A DNA stretch of 64,000 nt from Tremella fuciformis (taxonomy: Eukaryota; Basidiomycota; Tremellomycetes; Tremellales; Tremellaceae). The DNA is taken from the NCBI GenBank assembly GCA_032768795.1, contig CP136490.1, forward strand, positions 186,001 through 250,000, in the 5' to 3' direction. The position numbers and the translations under genes were made by a program. Of this stretch, positions 46,100-58,023 are shown piece after piece (position 1 is the stretch's first letter; every line of letters starts with the position of its first letter). The notes beneath the pieces are model-generated. The model was not told the origin of the DNA. It did no database searches and saw only the letters and a program-made list of their open reading frames with translations.

Positions 46100-48038
46100 A
46101 TGGTGTCTGCGAAGAAAAGACCCCTCTCGCCGACCCTCTCGTCTCGCTCCTCAGCCACTCCGGCCCCAGTCCTGCTCACCACTCGGGCCGGATCAACCGC
46201 CAACCCTTTGCTAGAGGCCGAACCGCTCGCCGGTCCATCACGCCTGTCGTCCAGCGCAACACCAGCAGCTGGGGGCAGCAGCAAAGACGTGGTGCCTCGT
46301 ACGAGCGGAAATATCGTCCCTGGTAGTGGAGATGGCCTGGACCATGGCGAAGAGTGTTTCCTCTGGAACGACATTCCTACAAACAAGGGCGGTACGCCTC
46401 TTCTCTCAAAGTCTGAAAGCACGACTGATGAGGTGAGGGTACCGATACTTTGCCTGTCAACCATCTCCGACTCATTCCCCAATGCCTGAGCACCCGTTCT
46501 ACCGCACCCTTGTGCCCCAGTCGCCTGTCCCGCTCGTCCACCTCTCCTTTCTCGACCGCTCGTCGTTCCTCAAATTATCCCCCACTGGCTTGACATGTAC
46601 GACAGACCGCGGCTTCCGCTCGGCGCGCGCCAACGTCTCGGTCAGAGAGGGTTCGTGGTACTATGAGTCCATCATCGAGCGTGGCGACGCCTCCACAGGT
46701 AATGGCAATGGCTGTGGGGGTGATGTTGGGAACGCGCACGTACGCCTGGGCTGGGGGCGCCGGGAAGCCAATCTCGATGCCCCGGTCGGCATGGATGGAT
46801 ACTCATATGCCATCCGCGATGTCTCTGGGGAAAAAGTGCACCTATCCCGGCCGAAATCGTACGGCAAGCCGTTCGGCGCCGGCGACGTCGTGGGATGTTT
46901 GATCACACTCCCCCCGAGAGATAAAGGGCCCAAAGCGGAGCACGACCCTGCTAGGATCAGGCGAAAACGCGTCCCGCTCAACTTTCGCAATGCCCCTTTT
47001 TTCGAGATGAAAGAGTACCCGCTGGCCAAGGAAATGGAAGCGCTGGTGGACCGCGAAGGCAAAGGCGCGGCGGCCGCCAAGGCTGCGGCTGAGGCTCAGA
47101 GAACTGCAGACTTGGAAGCGAAGCCAAGCGGGAAGAAAAAGACCACTGCAGGTGCCACCACGAAGAACACGACCAAGGCCAAGGGGAAAGGCAAGCCCGA
47201 GCCCATAATCGTCACACGCACACCGACCGTCCTGAAGAACAGCAAGATCGAGTTCTTCCTCAATGGCGAGTCCCTCGGGCCGGCATTCGAAAGCCTGTAC
47301 GACTTTCTCCCCTTGCCGCCCCTCCCGCTCCATATGCCGGCAGGGCAGAAGAAAGCGGGCCACGGCCAGTCGGAGGGCAAGGGTGTCATGCATGACGACG
47401 GGACCATGGGGTACTTTCCCATGGTCTCGGTGTTCGGCAAGGGTAAGGTGAGGTGCAACTTTGGCCCGGACTGGATCAGACCCCCTCCCAGCCTACCGAG
47501 TGGCTGCAAGCCGATGAGCGACCGCTGGGCCGAGTTTCGCGCAGAGGAGGAAGAGCTGGACGAGAAGGAAGAGGCGGAGATGATTGTCGAGCTGGAGAAG
47601 ATCATGAAGAAGCGGGCCGAGATGGACGCACTGCATGAGAAGATGGGCAAGGGCAAGGCTCAACAGCCCGAGAAGAAGAAGAAGAAGACGAACGCGACTG
47701 CCAATGGACACAATCACGCTGGTACGCCCACCTCCACACCCCGCAATGGCGCCTTGAGGGACGCGAGCACGCCTGCGCGTGAAGCGAGCGTCATGACGTC
47801 TCGCACGGCGGACGATGGTACGCCTGTCAAGCTGGAGATCCGGAGCCGAGCGGGGACCGAATCCGAGTACGGCATGCTGTTGGATGGGGATGTGCCGGAC
47901 TCTGCGGCGTCCCCTGCGCCGGGTGGGCTGGTCGTTGCTGCGACGCCGACTCCTGCCGCCGTCACTGCAGAGGGCGAGTCGGTCTTCAAGGAGGATGTCA
48001 TGGACATGGATGTAGATGTCGTCAAGGCAGAATTGTAG
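46100..48038 (+). CDS. BRE2: COMPASS histone methyltransferase subunit Ash2/Bre2 (SPRY)
   Basis: Two exons (46100-46432 and 46491-48038) with a 58-nt intron, 626 aa. The protein shows the Ash2-type SPRY domain: RTLVPQSPVPLVHLSFLDRS, LTCTTDRGFRSARANVSVRE, GSWYYESIIERG, VRLGWGRREANLDAPVG and DGYSYAIRDVSGEKVH, then GDVVGCLITLPP and later IEFFLNGESLGPAF and YFPMVSVFGKGKVRCNFGPD. The SPRY fold is split by a Lys/Ala-rich insert of about 100 residues, as in other fungal orthologues. An acidic coiled stretch (EELDEKEEAEMIVELEKIMK) and a low-complexity tail follow. There is no PHD finger. The protein supports H3K4 methylation by Set1/COMPASS in the nucleus. Confidence 0.92.
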
Positions 48039-49127
48039 GCTACTCGCTGCCGCTCGCTACACTACGTCATGCACATGCCTGCTCGCAGCGACAACTTTGT
48101 TACCATAAACCTACCTTGTCCATGGGCGCTCGAGGTCGTCTCGCCAATTGTGTCTTTGTAACAACGCCACACGCGTCAGCAGCAGCAGCCATCACGACGA
48201 CCACGCGACTTTCCCTGAATTCACTGATGGGCCGGGCCCCGGGGATGTACCCTCCGAAGTGCCTGAACACACACAGACTCAGGGTCTAATGACCTCGCAC
48301 CTCCTGCTGGAAAACACCTCTTTTGCCTCCTTCTTCATACCGAACGCCTCTTGACATCTCTGGGGGACGAGTAGCAGTCTGGACGACATTGTACTCGTTT
48401 ATTGCACGTCTCGGATCGAGGACAACGCTGGGGAAAATCCGCTACGACTACGACTGGCAGTATGGAGATACCGGGTGCCGTGACGATCACGATCTGCGCA
48501 GGGCAAGCGTCGAGCTGGTGACGGCATAGGAAGCGTCAGAGAACAACGGCAAAGAACAAGAACAATAATAGTAATACCCCCGGGCAAGACACAAGAAGGC
48601 GTGTTGTGCGACTGGCTGCGTAGAGCATAGACTCGATCCTTTCGACCCCCTCCAGGTCCCCTCTTTGGCCTCGCGGTGCAAAAAGAGACAAGGAAAGGAG
48701 ACTCACGGACAAACGGCGGTCTGGAATCGCCCGAGCTTGATCGTGTAGTCCGTCCGACTGCGGTCATTCGCTCTTTTCAGCGTAGCTCTTACGGGGCGAA
48801 TTTCTGCGGGTGTCCCTGGAACGAAAACGGTAAATGGGGGAATTAAATAAGAAAATTCCGGCCATTCTGATTTCATCAGCACAATCCTAATATGCATTGT
48901 GTCCTTGCCAAATTGCCTTTCATCAGAGAATAAAGATCTATGCATGAGGCTGATGCATGGAATGATCTCTGTAGCAGAACCAATCGCCTACATAGCTACT
49001 GCCATACCCTGCCCTATCATTGCACCAAAATGGTTACAATAGCGCAAGTCTGACAAGACTGCAATAGGCTTGCCAGGTGGCAGCTGTGACATAGCCCCTG
49101 TGACCAGCTTGGCATGCCTATGATCAT

Positions 49128-49144
49128 CTGATCAGCCTAGCATG
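49128..49144. repeat. Palindromic element, copy 2
   Basis: Shares 16 of 17 bases with the element at 45922-45938. It is embedded in a longer imperfect inverted repeat (TTGGCATGCC and GCATGCCCAA arms, about 49109-49149). Confidence 0.45.
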
Positions 49145-49283
49145 CCCAACAAGCACTTGCGCATCTCTTGATGAAGTGCTTTAGCTTGCAACTAATCAAT
49201 GTTCTACAGTACATCCGGCTTTGCCGGATGCTTGACCCGTAAGGGCTGCGATGGCTGCGCCGCTAGGCGCAAGGGGGGGTCTT

Positions 49284-49304
49284 GGGGGGGTGTCCCACCC
49301 CCCC
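49284..49304. repeat. G7/C7 perfect hairpin
   Basis: GGGGGGGTG and CACCCCCCC form a 9-bp perfect stem with a 3-nt loop. Another G7 run lies just upstream (49273-49279). It could fold as a cruciform or as a G-rich structure, and may mark an element end. Confidence 0.6.
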
Positions 49305-49494
49305 ATGTCTAACGGAACCAAAGAACAAGGAATTGCATTAGGTTTTCCAAATTGCCTGAGAACCAATAACTTGAATACCTGATTAGAAATTCAGAGCTAA
49401 AAAAGAATTGAAATAACGAGCTACGCCCTATCGCGCACTTTCCTGCACGATCTACCTAGTCATCGAACACATCCACCCGCATCATCACATCACG

Positions 49495-52400
49495 ATGACG
49501 CTGCGCTCGCCCACGCTCGCAGGCGACATGGACGCCGAGAAGACCACCGTCATCGCCCTGCCGTCCTCCACCGCCCCCGCCGCCCCTCACCTCCCCATGG
49601 CCGGCCCCTCCTCCTCGCGCAGACCGGCCAAACCCCCCCAGGCGAGGTTCACGGGCGGGTCGTCCTGGACAGCAGTGTGGAACTCGTTCAAGAAACACGT
49701 CATACCCGCCACGCACCCCTCGACCACCTCGGAATCGGCGCGCAATTCTTCCCTGCACACCGACACCTTTTTCGACCCCCTCTACGCCTCGGACCAGCGC
49801 CCCCTGGACTACCTCAACCCGAACGCCGGCACGGCCTCGCGGCACAAGCGCGGCAAGGGCGACAAGCTCATACGCATCACCTCGCGCCGCCCAAAGTCGG
49901 TCGGCAAGAGCAGTCAGGGCAACTCGCGCTATGGCGACGAGGAGGATCTCGCTGGCAACTTTGAGCCCGTATCGCATGTGGTGGTGGACAGCAATTTTGA
50001 CCACTTTGTCCCCGCGCCCGCTAAGAGTGATTCGGGCTCGACCAACAAGTCGCCAGGCCTGACCAGCTCCCCGCCCGAAGACGGTAGTGCTGCCAAGGCC
50101 TCTGGCGGTAGTAGGCGGAATACCGAGGGCGATCTGCAGGTGGAAGATGGTGACCATGCGGAGCGCAGCGAGCTCATGTCCACCACGATGAAGAGCAATC
50201 GGCGTTGGGCGCTGAGCAAGTACGACTATGTGGTCGTGCGACTGTGGCGCAATACGCTGCATTTTTTCGACTCGAGCTATCCCGAGGCAAGCAAGGAGCA
50301 CTCGTATCAGAAAGAAGCATGGTTTGCAAGCAAGTCGGGCGCATTCGTCTCGGCTTGCTTCTATGTCATCTGCTATGTCCTCACTGCTGCTCTAGCCCGG
50401 CCCCTCACGCTGGACAAGACCATCGGCTATGTCGTCGTCGCAGGGGTGGGTGTCTCTGGTCCTCGATCTCGTACACGGAGCTGATGGCAGGTCTTCACCG
50501 CTCCCCTCCCCTTCCTGGTCATGTTCGACTTTCCCCGTCGACGGAATTTCATCTGGCAAATATGGCTCTTCGGCGCCGCTTGGGTGTTCGGCATCACCCT
50601 CATAGTCCAAATGCGCCTGTGCAACTTCTTCAGCGCCAACAACACCTGTACGCAAAACTTCACCAATGTCATGGGTTTTGCATTTGCCCAGCCAACGCTG
50701 GCGATTCTCTCTCTTCGGCAGAGTAGGGCGTTTCACGCGTTCGGTGCCATCGCTTGGGAGATTGTCAATGGGATCATGCTCCTCAGCGTTCCGCACCCGC
50801 CGACTTTGTGGGTCCGCAACATGGTGACTTGTGAGACCTTCTTCTCCTCCTCAGTGCGCATGCTCATGAGCAGTCGCCCTCTTCCACGCCTTCCTGATTG
50901 TCACCTCTTTCCTGCGTGAACGAGCCGATCGACAGATGTTCGCCCTTCGGCAACAGCTCAAGATCCAGTATCGCGCCACCCAGTCGGCACAGGTCCTCGA
51001 GCGTCGAGCGGCCGACTCGAAGAAACGATTCGTCTCGTACATCTTTCACGAGGTCCGGGTACCACTCAACACTGCTTTGCTGGCTGTGCAGAATCTCGAC
51101 GGCGAAGAGGTATTCAAGGGTCTGGATGGAGAACAGGCGGAGATGGTGCATGGCTTGATGGGCAGTCTGAGCATGATGGAGAAGGTGCTGAACGATGTTC
51201 TGAGCTTCAACCGCATGGAGAGCGGCAAGGTATGTCTGCGGTCACCTTATGTTTCCCTGGGTCGTCTGACGTGCAGTTCTCCCAAGCCAGGAAAGCCTTT
51301 GAATTCCATAAGAGCATCCAGCTCGTCGCGCTCTCTCACCGCATGCAGGCACAGATGGCAGGCATCGACCTCATCACCGAACTCGACCCGTACATTGACA
51401 AGATTGGCGGCACCTTTGTCGGGGACGAGATGCGCCTAAGGCAAATCGCGTCCAATCTCGTTTCGAATTCTATCAAATTCACTACCACCGGCTCTGTGCG
51501 CATCGTCACCAAGCTCCTGTATCCCCGCTTGGATCCCACGCCCGCGACTGAGCCTGACGACCCTCTGATTGTGGCGGCCAAGAATCTGGAGCATCAGCAG
51601 GAGATGGAGCGCCAGAGCCGGCTGGCCAGGATGCTGAATGGGACTGGGAGCGGACTCGAGGCTCCCATCGATATGGAGAAAGGCAGTGTACCGCTGGAAG
51701 AGCTGCGGGACGGGCAGTCTATGAGGCGGAGAGAAGATGAGGAGAAAAAGTTGACAAAGGCTGTCATCAGAGTAGAGGTGCACGACACCGGTGTGGGCTT
51801 GAAGAAGGCCGATGTGCTCGAGTGGGTCACCCCCGATTCCGCGGAAGTGCGCTGACGAGCAGCAACCGTCTCTTCTCGCCGTATGTCCAGACCGAGATTG
51901 GGAGAAGGCAAGGCGGCAAAGGATCCGGCCTTGGTCTGGCCCTTGTCCGCCAGATCGTCAAGGTCTCAGGCGGTCGATTGGGCGTCGAGTCGGAGTTTGG
52001 CAAGGGCTCCATGTTCTGGTTCGAGCTACCGTATACCCTGCCCGCGCCGAAATCTGCCCAGGCCGCCTCGAGGTCTCGCCCAAGTACGAGCTACGTCCCT
52101 GCCGGTCCATCTGGCAGCAGTCCTGTCACCAGGCGATCTTCGACTTTGCCTCAGACTCTCCAGCCGCCCCTGCCGCCTATGCAGCAGGTCATGCAGAGTT
52201 CTCGCCAGCGCGACTCGTTTGATGGGAGTGCGCGACAAGCTGGGTCGTCGACGCCGGACAGGCCAGCGATGGCCATGACCGAAAGTGCGTTGCCGCTGTT
52301 GCCCCAGGCCCATCGGGACAAGGGGCACCGCACGCCGTATCGTGAGTCGTGTAAACCGCATGTTGCTCGCTGCTGACATATAGTCAATCCCGAAGAAGCC

Positions 52401-53290
52401 ATCCTCTCGCCGTACCCGCCGCTAGACCCAGTTGGTAACACCGCCTCGGACGACTCTGCCACTTCGTCCACCGGTCGCACCGACTACTTTGGCCGTTCTC
52501 CCCTCCAAAATCGCCGCAGCTCCGAGTTCAGCGCAGGCGCCAAGACCGACCCGTATGCCCCGCCTCTCGAGGTGACCTCGGAGATCGACCCACTGTCTGT
52601 ACCCCTGCCCATACCTGCTATCGAGACGACCGCTCCGACCCCGCCGCAGGTGCCCATGACGCCCATGAGTCCATTCGGCGCTGGACCGAGCCGACGTGTG
52701 TCGGGCAAGGACGACCCGCTTCGGACATTTGTCGTGGACGACGACAAGTGAGCCAAGACTTGCTACCAGGAGAAAAAGCTGATGTGCAGACTCACACGGA
52801 TGCTCATGTCCCGCATGCTCACGCGTCTCGGACATACCGTCGTCACGGCCGAGAACGGCAGGGTCGCGCTGGACATGCTTAGCGACATGCACGATGGCAA
52901 AGAGGGTGCACAGGCATTCGACGTGGTCTTCCTAGACAAGTGAGCCCTTCAGTCCGAATGGGATTCGTGCTGATGAGAAGCCAAATGCCCCTCATGTCCG
53001 GTGTCGAGGTCGCCCGCGAGCTGCGCGAGATGGGCTGCCCCATCTACATTGTCGGCTGCACGGGCAACGCTTTGAGGGAGGACCAAGAAGAGTACCTCGC
53101 CGCCGGCGCGGACGGTATCATCCCCAAGCCCATCCATCAGAAGCAGGTGCTCGAGATGCTCAAGGAGGCCCGGAGGCGCGTGGCGGGCGAGACGCAGCCG
53201 AGGGATTTGGAGGACTATGATGCCGAGGACGACTCGGGTGGTATGAGGACGCCGAGGGGGCATGTGGACCCGGGCATGTTTGACGAGTAG
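49495..53290 (+). CDS. Membrane hybrid histidine kinase with receiver domain
   Basis: Two-component sensor. A cytosolic low-complexity N-terminus of about 270 residues is followed by about six membrane helices (for example [56 protein letters not shown]). A linker coil ([20 protein letters not shown]) leads to the H-box [14 protein letters not shown] with the phospho-acceptor His, the N-box [16 protein letters not shown], the G1 box VHDTGVGL and the G2 box [16 protein letters not shown] Ser/Pro linker precedes the receiver: FVVDDDK, VVFLDNQMP (phospho-acceptor Asp, spanning an intron), GCTGNA and IPKPIHQKQ. About seven introns. Its output should pass through a phosphotransfer protein to response regulators controlling the HOG pathway or related stress responses. 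The ligand is unknown. Confidence 0.92.
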
Positions 53291-53561
53291 CATTCGTTTG
53301 GTTTGGGATAGATCGGGCTGTACTGTAGCGCTCTTCTAGTTTGGTTTGGTCTGGTTTGATTCTTGGTTACTTGGCATTATCCTCATGCATTCACGCATAA
53401 TCACGTCCACAGTATGTATCTGTGCGAGACGAAGGAAGCCGGCTCGAGTGGGCCGACTTGCCGGAGACCGAAGACGGCGGCAAACAATTCACCTCTGCCT
53501 GTGGGCATTTCGGGTTCAGCTTGTTACTTCGATACTCGGATGACGATAGTGGAGAAGCAGG

Positions 53562-55139
53562 ATGTCCCGCCCCCGCTCGTCGCTCACGCCGCCGCCCCGA
53601 CCGCCCGAGACGCCGATCGAAGTACTGTACAACACGGCCGTCCAGTCGTTTGTCCGGCGAGACCACCTCAAGACCCAAGCGGCGCTCGCGAGACTCCTGC
53701 AGCTCCTCCCGCCTCTCCGGCAACACTGGGCAGACTTCTCCCCTCCCCCCCTTGAGGACAGCGGGGATGCGCTCTCTGGAAAGTCGAATGGGCATGTAGA
53801 TGGCAGTGAAGGAAGTGTAGGAGCGGGAGGGGAGGAGTGGACGCTCAAGGCGCTGAAGCTGTTCATCACTTGGCATGTGTCGCTGTATACCGACCCGCCC
53901 CCCTCGCCCGCCGGTCTCTCTGACGAAGTCGTGGGTCTTTTACCGCCCACGCTGCCAGCCGCGCTGCTCGAGCACCTGGAATCCATTTGCCGCGGCACCA
54001 TCGCCCCGTCCACGAGCACAAGCCGTCTACATGGTCATGCCGGAGAAAGAGAAAGAGAGGACGAAGAGAGCGTCCTCCCGCCCGCCCTCGTCTCCACACT
54101 CCTCCTCGCTGCGCTGAAGCTCAAGCCCCTCTCCTCGTCGCTGCACTACGCCCACCACCTTGCCGAATCATGGCTCGCCCATCTCCCCCAAGAGCTATTC
54201 ACCGCCGACGGGCGGCCCATGCCCGCGCCGCAGAAGCGCAGGCTCGAGGGCGCTCGCGAGGGGTACCTGCGCGTGCTCGAGCTCTTCGTGGGCGAAGTGC
54301 TGGCGCGCGAAGGTGAGTGGGAGATGGCGCGCGGGATACTGGATGGCGAGGCGATGATGGGGAGTAAGCGCAAAGAGGGGTTATATAAGCATTTGCGCGT
54401 TGTGCAGGCCCGACCGGCACCGGCGCCGTCGCCCTCTTCTTCGACTATCCTCGACCCTGCGGCCTCCCTCAATGCTTCGGGGCTGCTTCCGCCCGCTCCT
54501 AACGGCGCGGGCCGCGCGCGCTCATCGTCGACGTCTGCGAGTTCGAGCTCCTCTGAGCGCACGGCGCGTCCGTCCCGGCCAAACGGCACAATTGCTCATG
54601 GCGTCCGGCCGCTCTCTGTCTCTGCAGCGTCGACCGAGCGCGTGGGCGTGTCGAGGGATGCGAGGGGGAAAGGGAAGGGCAAAGGCAGGGCGGTCGACTC
54701 TGCCACGGCCGATACGGACGACGAGAGCAGTGTCCCGAGCAAGATATATATCCATCATAGGGCGGCTTCGGCCCATAGCGACTCGGCCTCTCGACCTTGG
54801 ACAGTGGAGCGTTCTGCCCGGCGAGCAAGGGAGGTTTTGCTGGGCTTCTTGCCTTCTTCTTTAGCACAAAGACTGGAGACGCTGTCTCCTCTCCAGCTAC
54901 TGGGTTGGGCGTTGCCGGTACCACTCCTGGGACTACTGCTTCTTATCATTGGACTGCGGCGGAGACTAAGGAGAAGAACACCCGGTGTAGCGGTCGACGT
55001 GAGCCAAGGGCTGAGGGAGAGACTGAATGCAGCAGGGGGAAGAGCAGGGCTACGAGCCTGGGTAGTATGGTTCCTCCGGTGGTGGTTGGACAAGATGGCC
55101 GGTGTCTGGCGGATGGGCACGACGATCACGTATCTATGA
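53562..55139 (+). CDS. Hypothetical helical protein with C-terminal membrane anchor (Pex26-like?)
   Basis: A single-exon gene of 525 aa. The N-terminal half is helical (PIEVLYNTAVQSFVRRDHLK, ALVSTLLLAALKLKPLSSS, GYLRVLELFVGEVLAREGEW), resembling degenerate TPR hairpins. Residues 280-400 are Ser/Pro/Arg-rich and low in complexity. A single hydrophobic segment, LGWALPVPLLGLLLLIIGL, lies about 65 residues from the end, followed by a strongly basic RRRLRRR stretch and a Trp-rich tail. A helical cytosolic domain with one late membrane helix and basic flank is the plan of the peroxisomal anchor Pex26/Pex15. I assign that only tentatively because no sequence signature is firm. It converges with the transporter gene, with about 50 bp between stops. 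Confidence 0.5.
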   Translation: MSRPRSSLTPPPRPPETPIEVLYNTAVQSFVRRDHLKTQAALARLLQLLPPLRQHWADFSPPPLEDSGDALSGKSNGHVDGSEGSVGAGGEEWTLKALKLFITWHVSLYTDPPPSPAGLSDEVVGLLPPTLPAALLEHLESICRGTIAPSTSTSRLHGHAGEREREDEESVLPPALVSTLLLAALKLKPLSSSLHYAHHLAESWLAHLPQELFTADGRPMPAPQKRRLEGAREGYLRVLELFVGEVLAREGEWEMARGILDGEAMMGSKRKEGLYKHLRVVQARPAPAPSPSSSTILDPAASLNASGLLPPAPNGAGRARSSSTSASSSSSERTARPSRPNGTIAHGVRPLSVSAASTERVGVSRDARGKGKGKGRAVDSATADTDDESSVPSKIYIHHRAASAHSDSASRPWTVERSARRAREVLLGFLPSSLAQRLETLSPLQLLGWALPVPLLGLLLLIIGLRRRLRRRTPGVAVDVSQGLRERLNAAGGRAGLRAWVVWFLRWWLDKMAGVWRMGTTITYL

Positions 55140-55190
55140 AGGGTAGGTATGCAGGTATGCAGATATGCGTTCAACAGGTCGAGGTTATGG

Positions 55191-57362
55191 TCATGCTGGG
55201 ACGTGAAGACGGTCTCTGCGTATCGCAGCCGACTTTGAGACGCCAAAGTCGTCCGAGAACAGCTCGTACACTTCCTCCAGGGACAGTCTGATATCAGCGA
55301 TACTCTTGTGGCTTCAGGGGAAGGTGACCCACCCCGCCGTCTCTGGGTAGAGGTAGAAGCAGAACATCCAGCCAGCCGCGCACAGCAGGGCGTACAGCAT
55401 GAACGCCCCGGCGGGCGTGGCGATGTCCATCAGGGACAGAAACGTCGACGCGACGAGCAAGTTGCCCGTCCAGTTGACGCCCGTCGAGATGCTCGTCCCT
55501 AGTCCTCTGACTTCGAGGCGGAACAGCTCGCCCTGCTGCCACGGTACGTTGCCGACTCCCGTCGCGTACCCAGAGACGTACAACATCATGCTGAGCACGA
55601 CGGCTGTGGCCAAGGTGCGAGAGTATGATGTGCCGTCTACCAAAACCCCGCCACTTTCAGCAGTCAAGCCTACACATCAGTGCACAGAAATTTATATGGC
55701 GGTAAATGACGCACGCCGGAAGAAGTAGCTGGCGAGAAGTAAAGCTACGACCATGATTGGGACTGTAAGAAGCATGGTCCTACGCCTGCCGAGAGGATCG
55801 ACAATCTAGCACGTGAGCTGATTCTCGAGTCAGGGGAGCTCACGTACCCGCAGTGCCACCAGGGTGAAGAGGAAGTTGACGAGCGCAATGAGACCGCCTA
55901 CAGCAGTGGGATTGTCGAAGCCCAAGCTCTTGAACAGCGACGCCGAGTAATACCTACGCTGTCAGCTTACACCATTCACCAGGTTCGAAGCTGACATGAG
56001 CGTGTTGAACCCGCAGAGTTGCTGAAGTGCCTGCAGACCGCACCCTATGACTATTGGTCAGTCGGGGTCTCACCACAACTTCTGCACATACTCAAGGCCC
56101 GCCTGTTGGGCCCATCCTTCAGCAAGCTCTGCAGTCGTTCCCGCCACGTTGTGCTCTCCAACAGCCTTGTCGACTGACGCACTGACAGGCGTATCTCTTC
56201 GACCTGCTTGGCCACCTCGCCAGGCAGAGAGGACGGGTAGATGCGAGAGATGACGTCCTGAGCTTGCTCAACCCTTCCGCGCAGAAGCAGTATGCGAGCT
56301 GAGCTCAGTGTCCCCCCGGTGCAGACGGTTGTATGTGACCGAACTCACGACTCTCAGGTAGATATGTCAGACTGCCCAGCTGTATCAGCCCGGGCACAGC
56401 GCCCAGTCCGACCATCCACCTCCATCCCCCAGGGGCGTGCTGAAAACCGGCACCAACAGCTGCATATCAGCGTGACATCTACACACAAAGAGATGGCATA
56501 CCGTATGCCAGCACCTGTCCGAGTGTGATAGCGACGACGTTCAGTGTGACCAGCCGACCTCGGACCTCCTTCGGTGCCAGTTCGCCAATGTACAAGGGCA
56601 CGATACACGATGCTAGACCTACGCCTATACCGACCACGAAGCGCCCGAGGACCATCATCCACACTGCGCGACATATCTAAGCTTGAGCTGCGCTCGCTAG
56701 CCGGCGATTCAGCTCACAGCTTGCCCTAGTGCACCGAGGACGAAGACGGTGCTGGCCACCGCGATGACGGGCTTCCGACCTGTGTAGTCTGACAGTGCGC
56801 CTGATGCGAGACCGCCCAGCAGGGCGCCGAGAGTTGTAGACGAAGTGATGATCTCCTACAGGTCAGAGAATTTGGAACTGTCCAGTCGACAAGCTGGAGA
56901 GCTGTGCACGCACCTTTTCCAGGTTGGACAGGACATGACCCAAGTCCGATGAAATGACCACCAATGTCCCAGAGATGACGCCCGTATCGTAGCCTCATGT
57001 AAGCGAGAGTTCGTACCATCGCAGAGTGCATGCCCCAAGCTTGAGATGCACGAGGAGTAGAGAGCACACACCGAAGAGAAGGCCAGAGATAGCAGACACT
57101 CCGACCAGCATTGCGAGAAACCCTCCCATCTTCACCTGGTACGGCCGGCCGCTGTTACTTCAATGACACTGTTCCGGCCATTCTCAATCAGATAGACGTA
57201 CCCCACGCCCTGCTGATAGTCCGCTGCCTCCTCATTGATCCCCATAGAACTCTGCTCATCGCCATCTTCTCCGACCAGCTCCTCTTCTTCCTCGCTGAGG
57301 CTTGGTGGCGACGCGGGTCGTTGCGCCGTGGTCGGTCCGCCATTCGGGCTGTTGAACCTCAT
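55191..57362 (-). CDS. MFS sugar transporter, myo-inositol (ITR)-like
   Basis: Proton-coupled sugar porter with 12 predicted membrane helices in about ten exons. An acidic N-terminus ([20 protein letters not shown]) leads to helix 1 ([19 protein letters not shown]) and [34 protein letters not shown] carries the D-x3-GRK loop. Then come [32 protein letters not shown] (the PxExxR-type loop), [26 protein letters not shown] and finally [16 protein letters not shown], which only appears after splicing out a 44-nt intron. The PETAGLSLEEV end and the GLLFGYDTGV-like start resemble fungal myo-inositol transporters, a family often expanded in Tremellomycetes. The substrate remains a guess. Confidence 0.85.
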
Positions 57363-58023
57363 CTAAGCGACCTCATCGAATGACAGCAGTGCGCTGCTGA
57401 GGCTGGGCGCGTCGAGTTGCCGAGAAATGTATGCTTTCTGTCAGAGACAAGAGATGGACACAACCTATGTTTCTAATGGTTGGTCTGTGCGTTCGTCCGG
57501 TCCACCTCCACCACAACCTCCTGACCAAACTTCGTCTTCGTGTCTCTTCTTTTTGAGGATAACATGACTGGGGCTCAGCACTACCTAGACACCACGCAAG
57601 AGCTTCATCAGCCAGACGGGCCCTTTGACTTCTTCTCTAACGAATCGTTTCAGGAGGAGACTCAAGCAACATCAACTTCGCTGATCTCGACCTTCGTACT
57701 GGCCGCCCACCCGACAGCATCATGGGAGATCAGAGAAGCTTGCTCGCTTGCATCAGTTACTGTGCTTCCGCAGATGGACAGAGGGGTGGACACCCGATGA
57801 GCTGAGGAGTAGACACCCGATGAGCTCGCTTCCCGACGCGCGGAGATGATACGAGGCGCAGTCGAGGCGATGCCATTGTGTGTATGCCGCGTGTTCCCCG
57901 TGGGAGCTGTGTGGGATGACCTTATCTGTTCTTCTTCAACTCTCCAGTGAAATGATGTGATGAGCGATTGTTTCTCATCGTATCCTAACACTGGAACCTC
58001 GCACGGTATCACTCCCCGGCCCG
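57363..58023. other. Divergent intergenic region, transporter / CHAT6
   Basis: 661 bp between divergent starts. A frame of about 79 codons begins at the ATG at 57564 (MTGAQHYLDTTQELHQPDGP) and has protein-like composition. It could be an upstream short gene or a 5' leader peptide, but I found no splice path into CHAT6 and no relatives among the other CHAT N-termini. Confidence 0.4.

Larger units (their letters stand above)
48039..49494. other. Long non-coding island, possible mobile-element relic
   Basis: A 1,456-bp stretch without a supported gene, the longest in the window. From about 48840 it is AT-richer than its surroundings. It contains palindrome copy 2 (49128-49144), the hairpin-forming CCGGCTTTGCCGG and GCGCCGCTAGGCGC, and two G7 runs followed by C7 (49272-49304). 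This mix is unlike the flanking promoters and could be the remains of a transposon or another dispersed element. I see no terminal repeats or transposase frame. Confidence 0.5.

Noticed and set aside
49495..50301. Long minus-strand open frame opposite the histidine kinase N-terminus
   Set aside because: It is the mirror of a GC-rich low-complexity coding region and has no independent features.
57540..57800. Small open frame upstream of CHAT6 as a gene
   Set aside because: Composition is protein-like, but there is no homologous segment in other CHAT genes, no splice path and no recognisable product. Left as a note in the intergenic entry.
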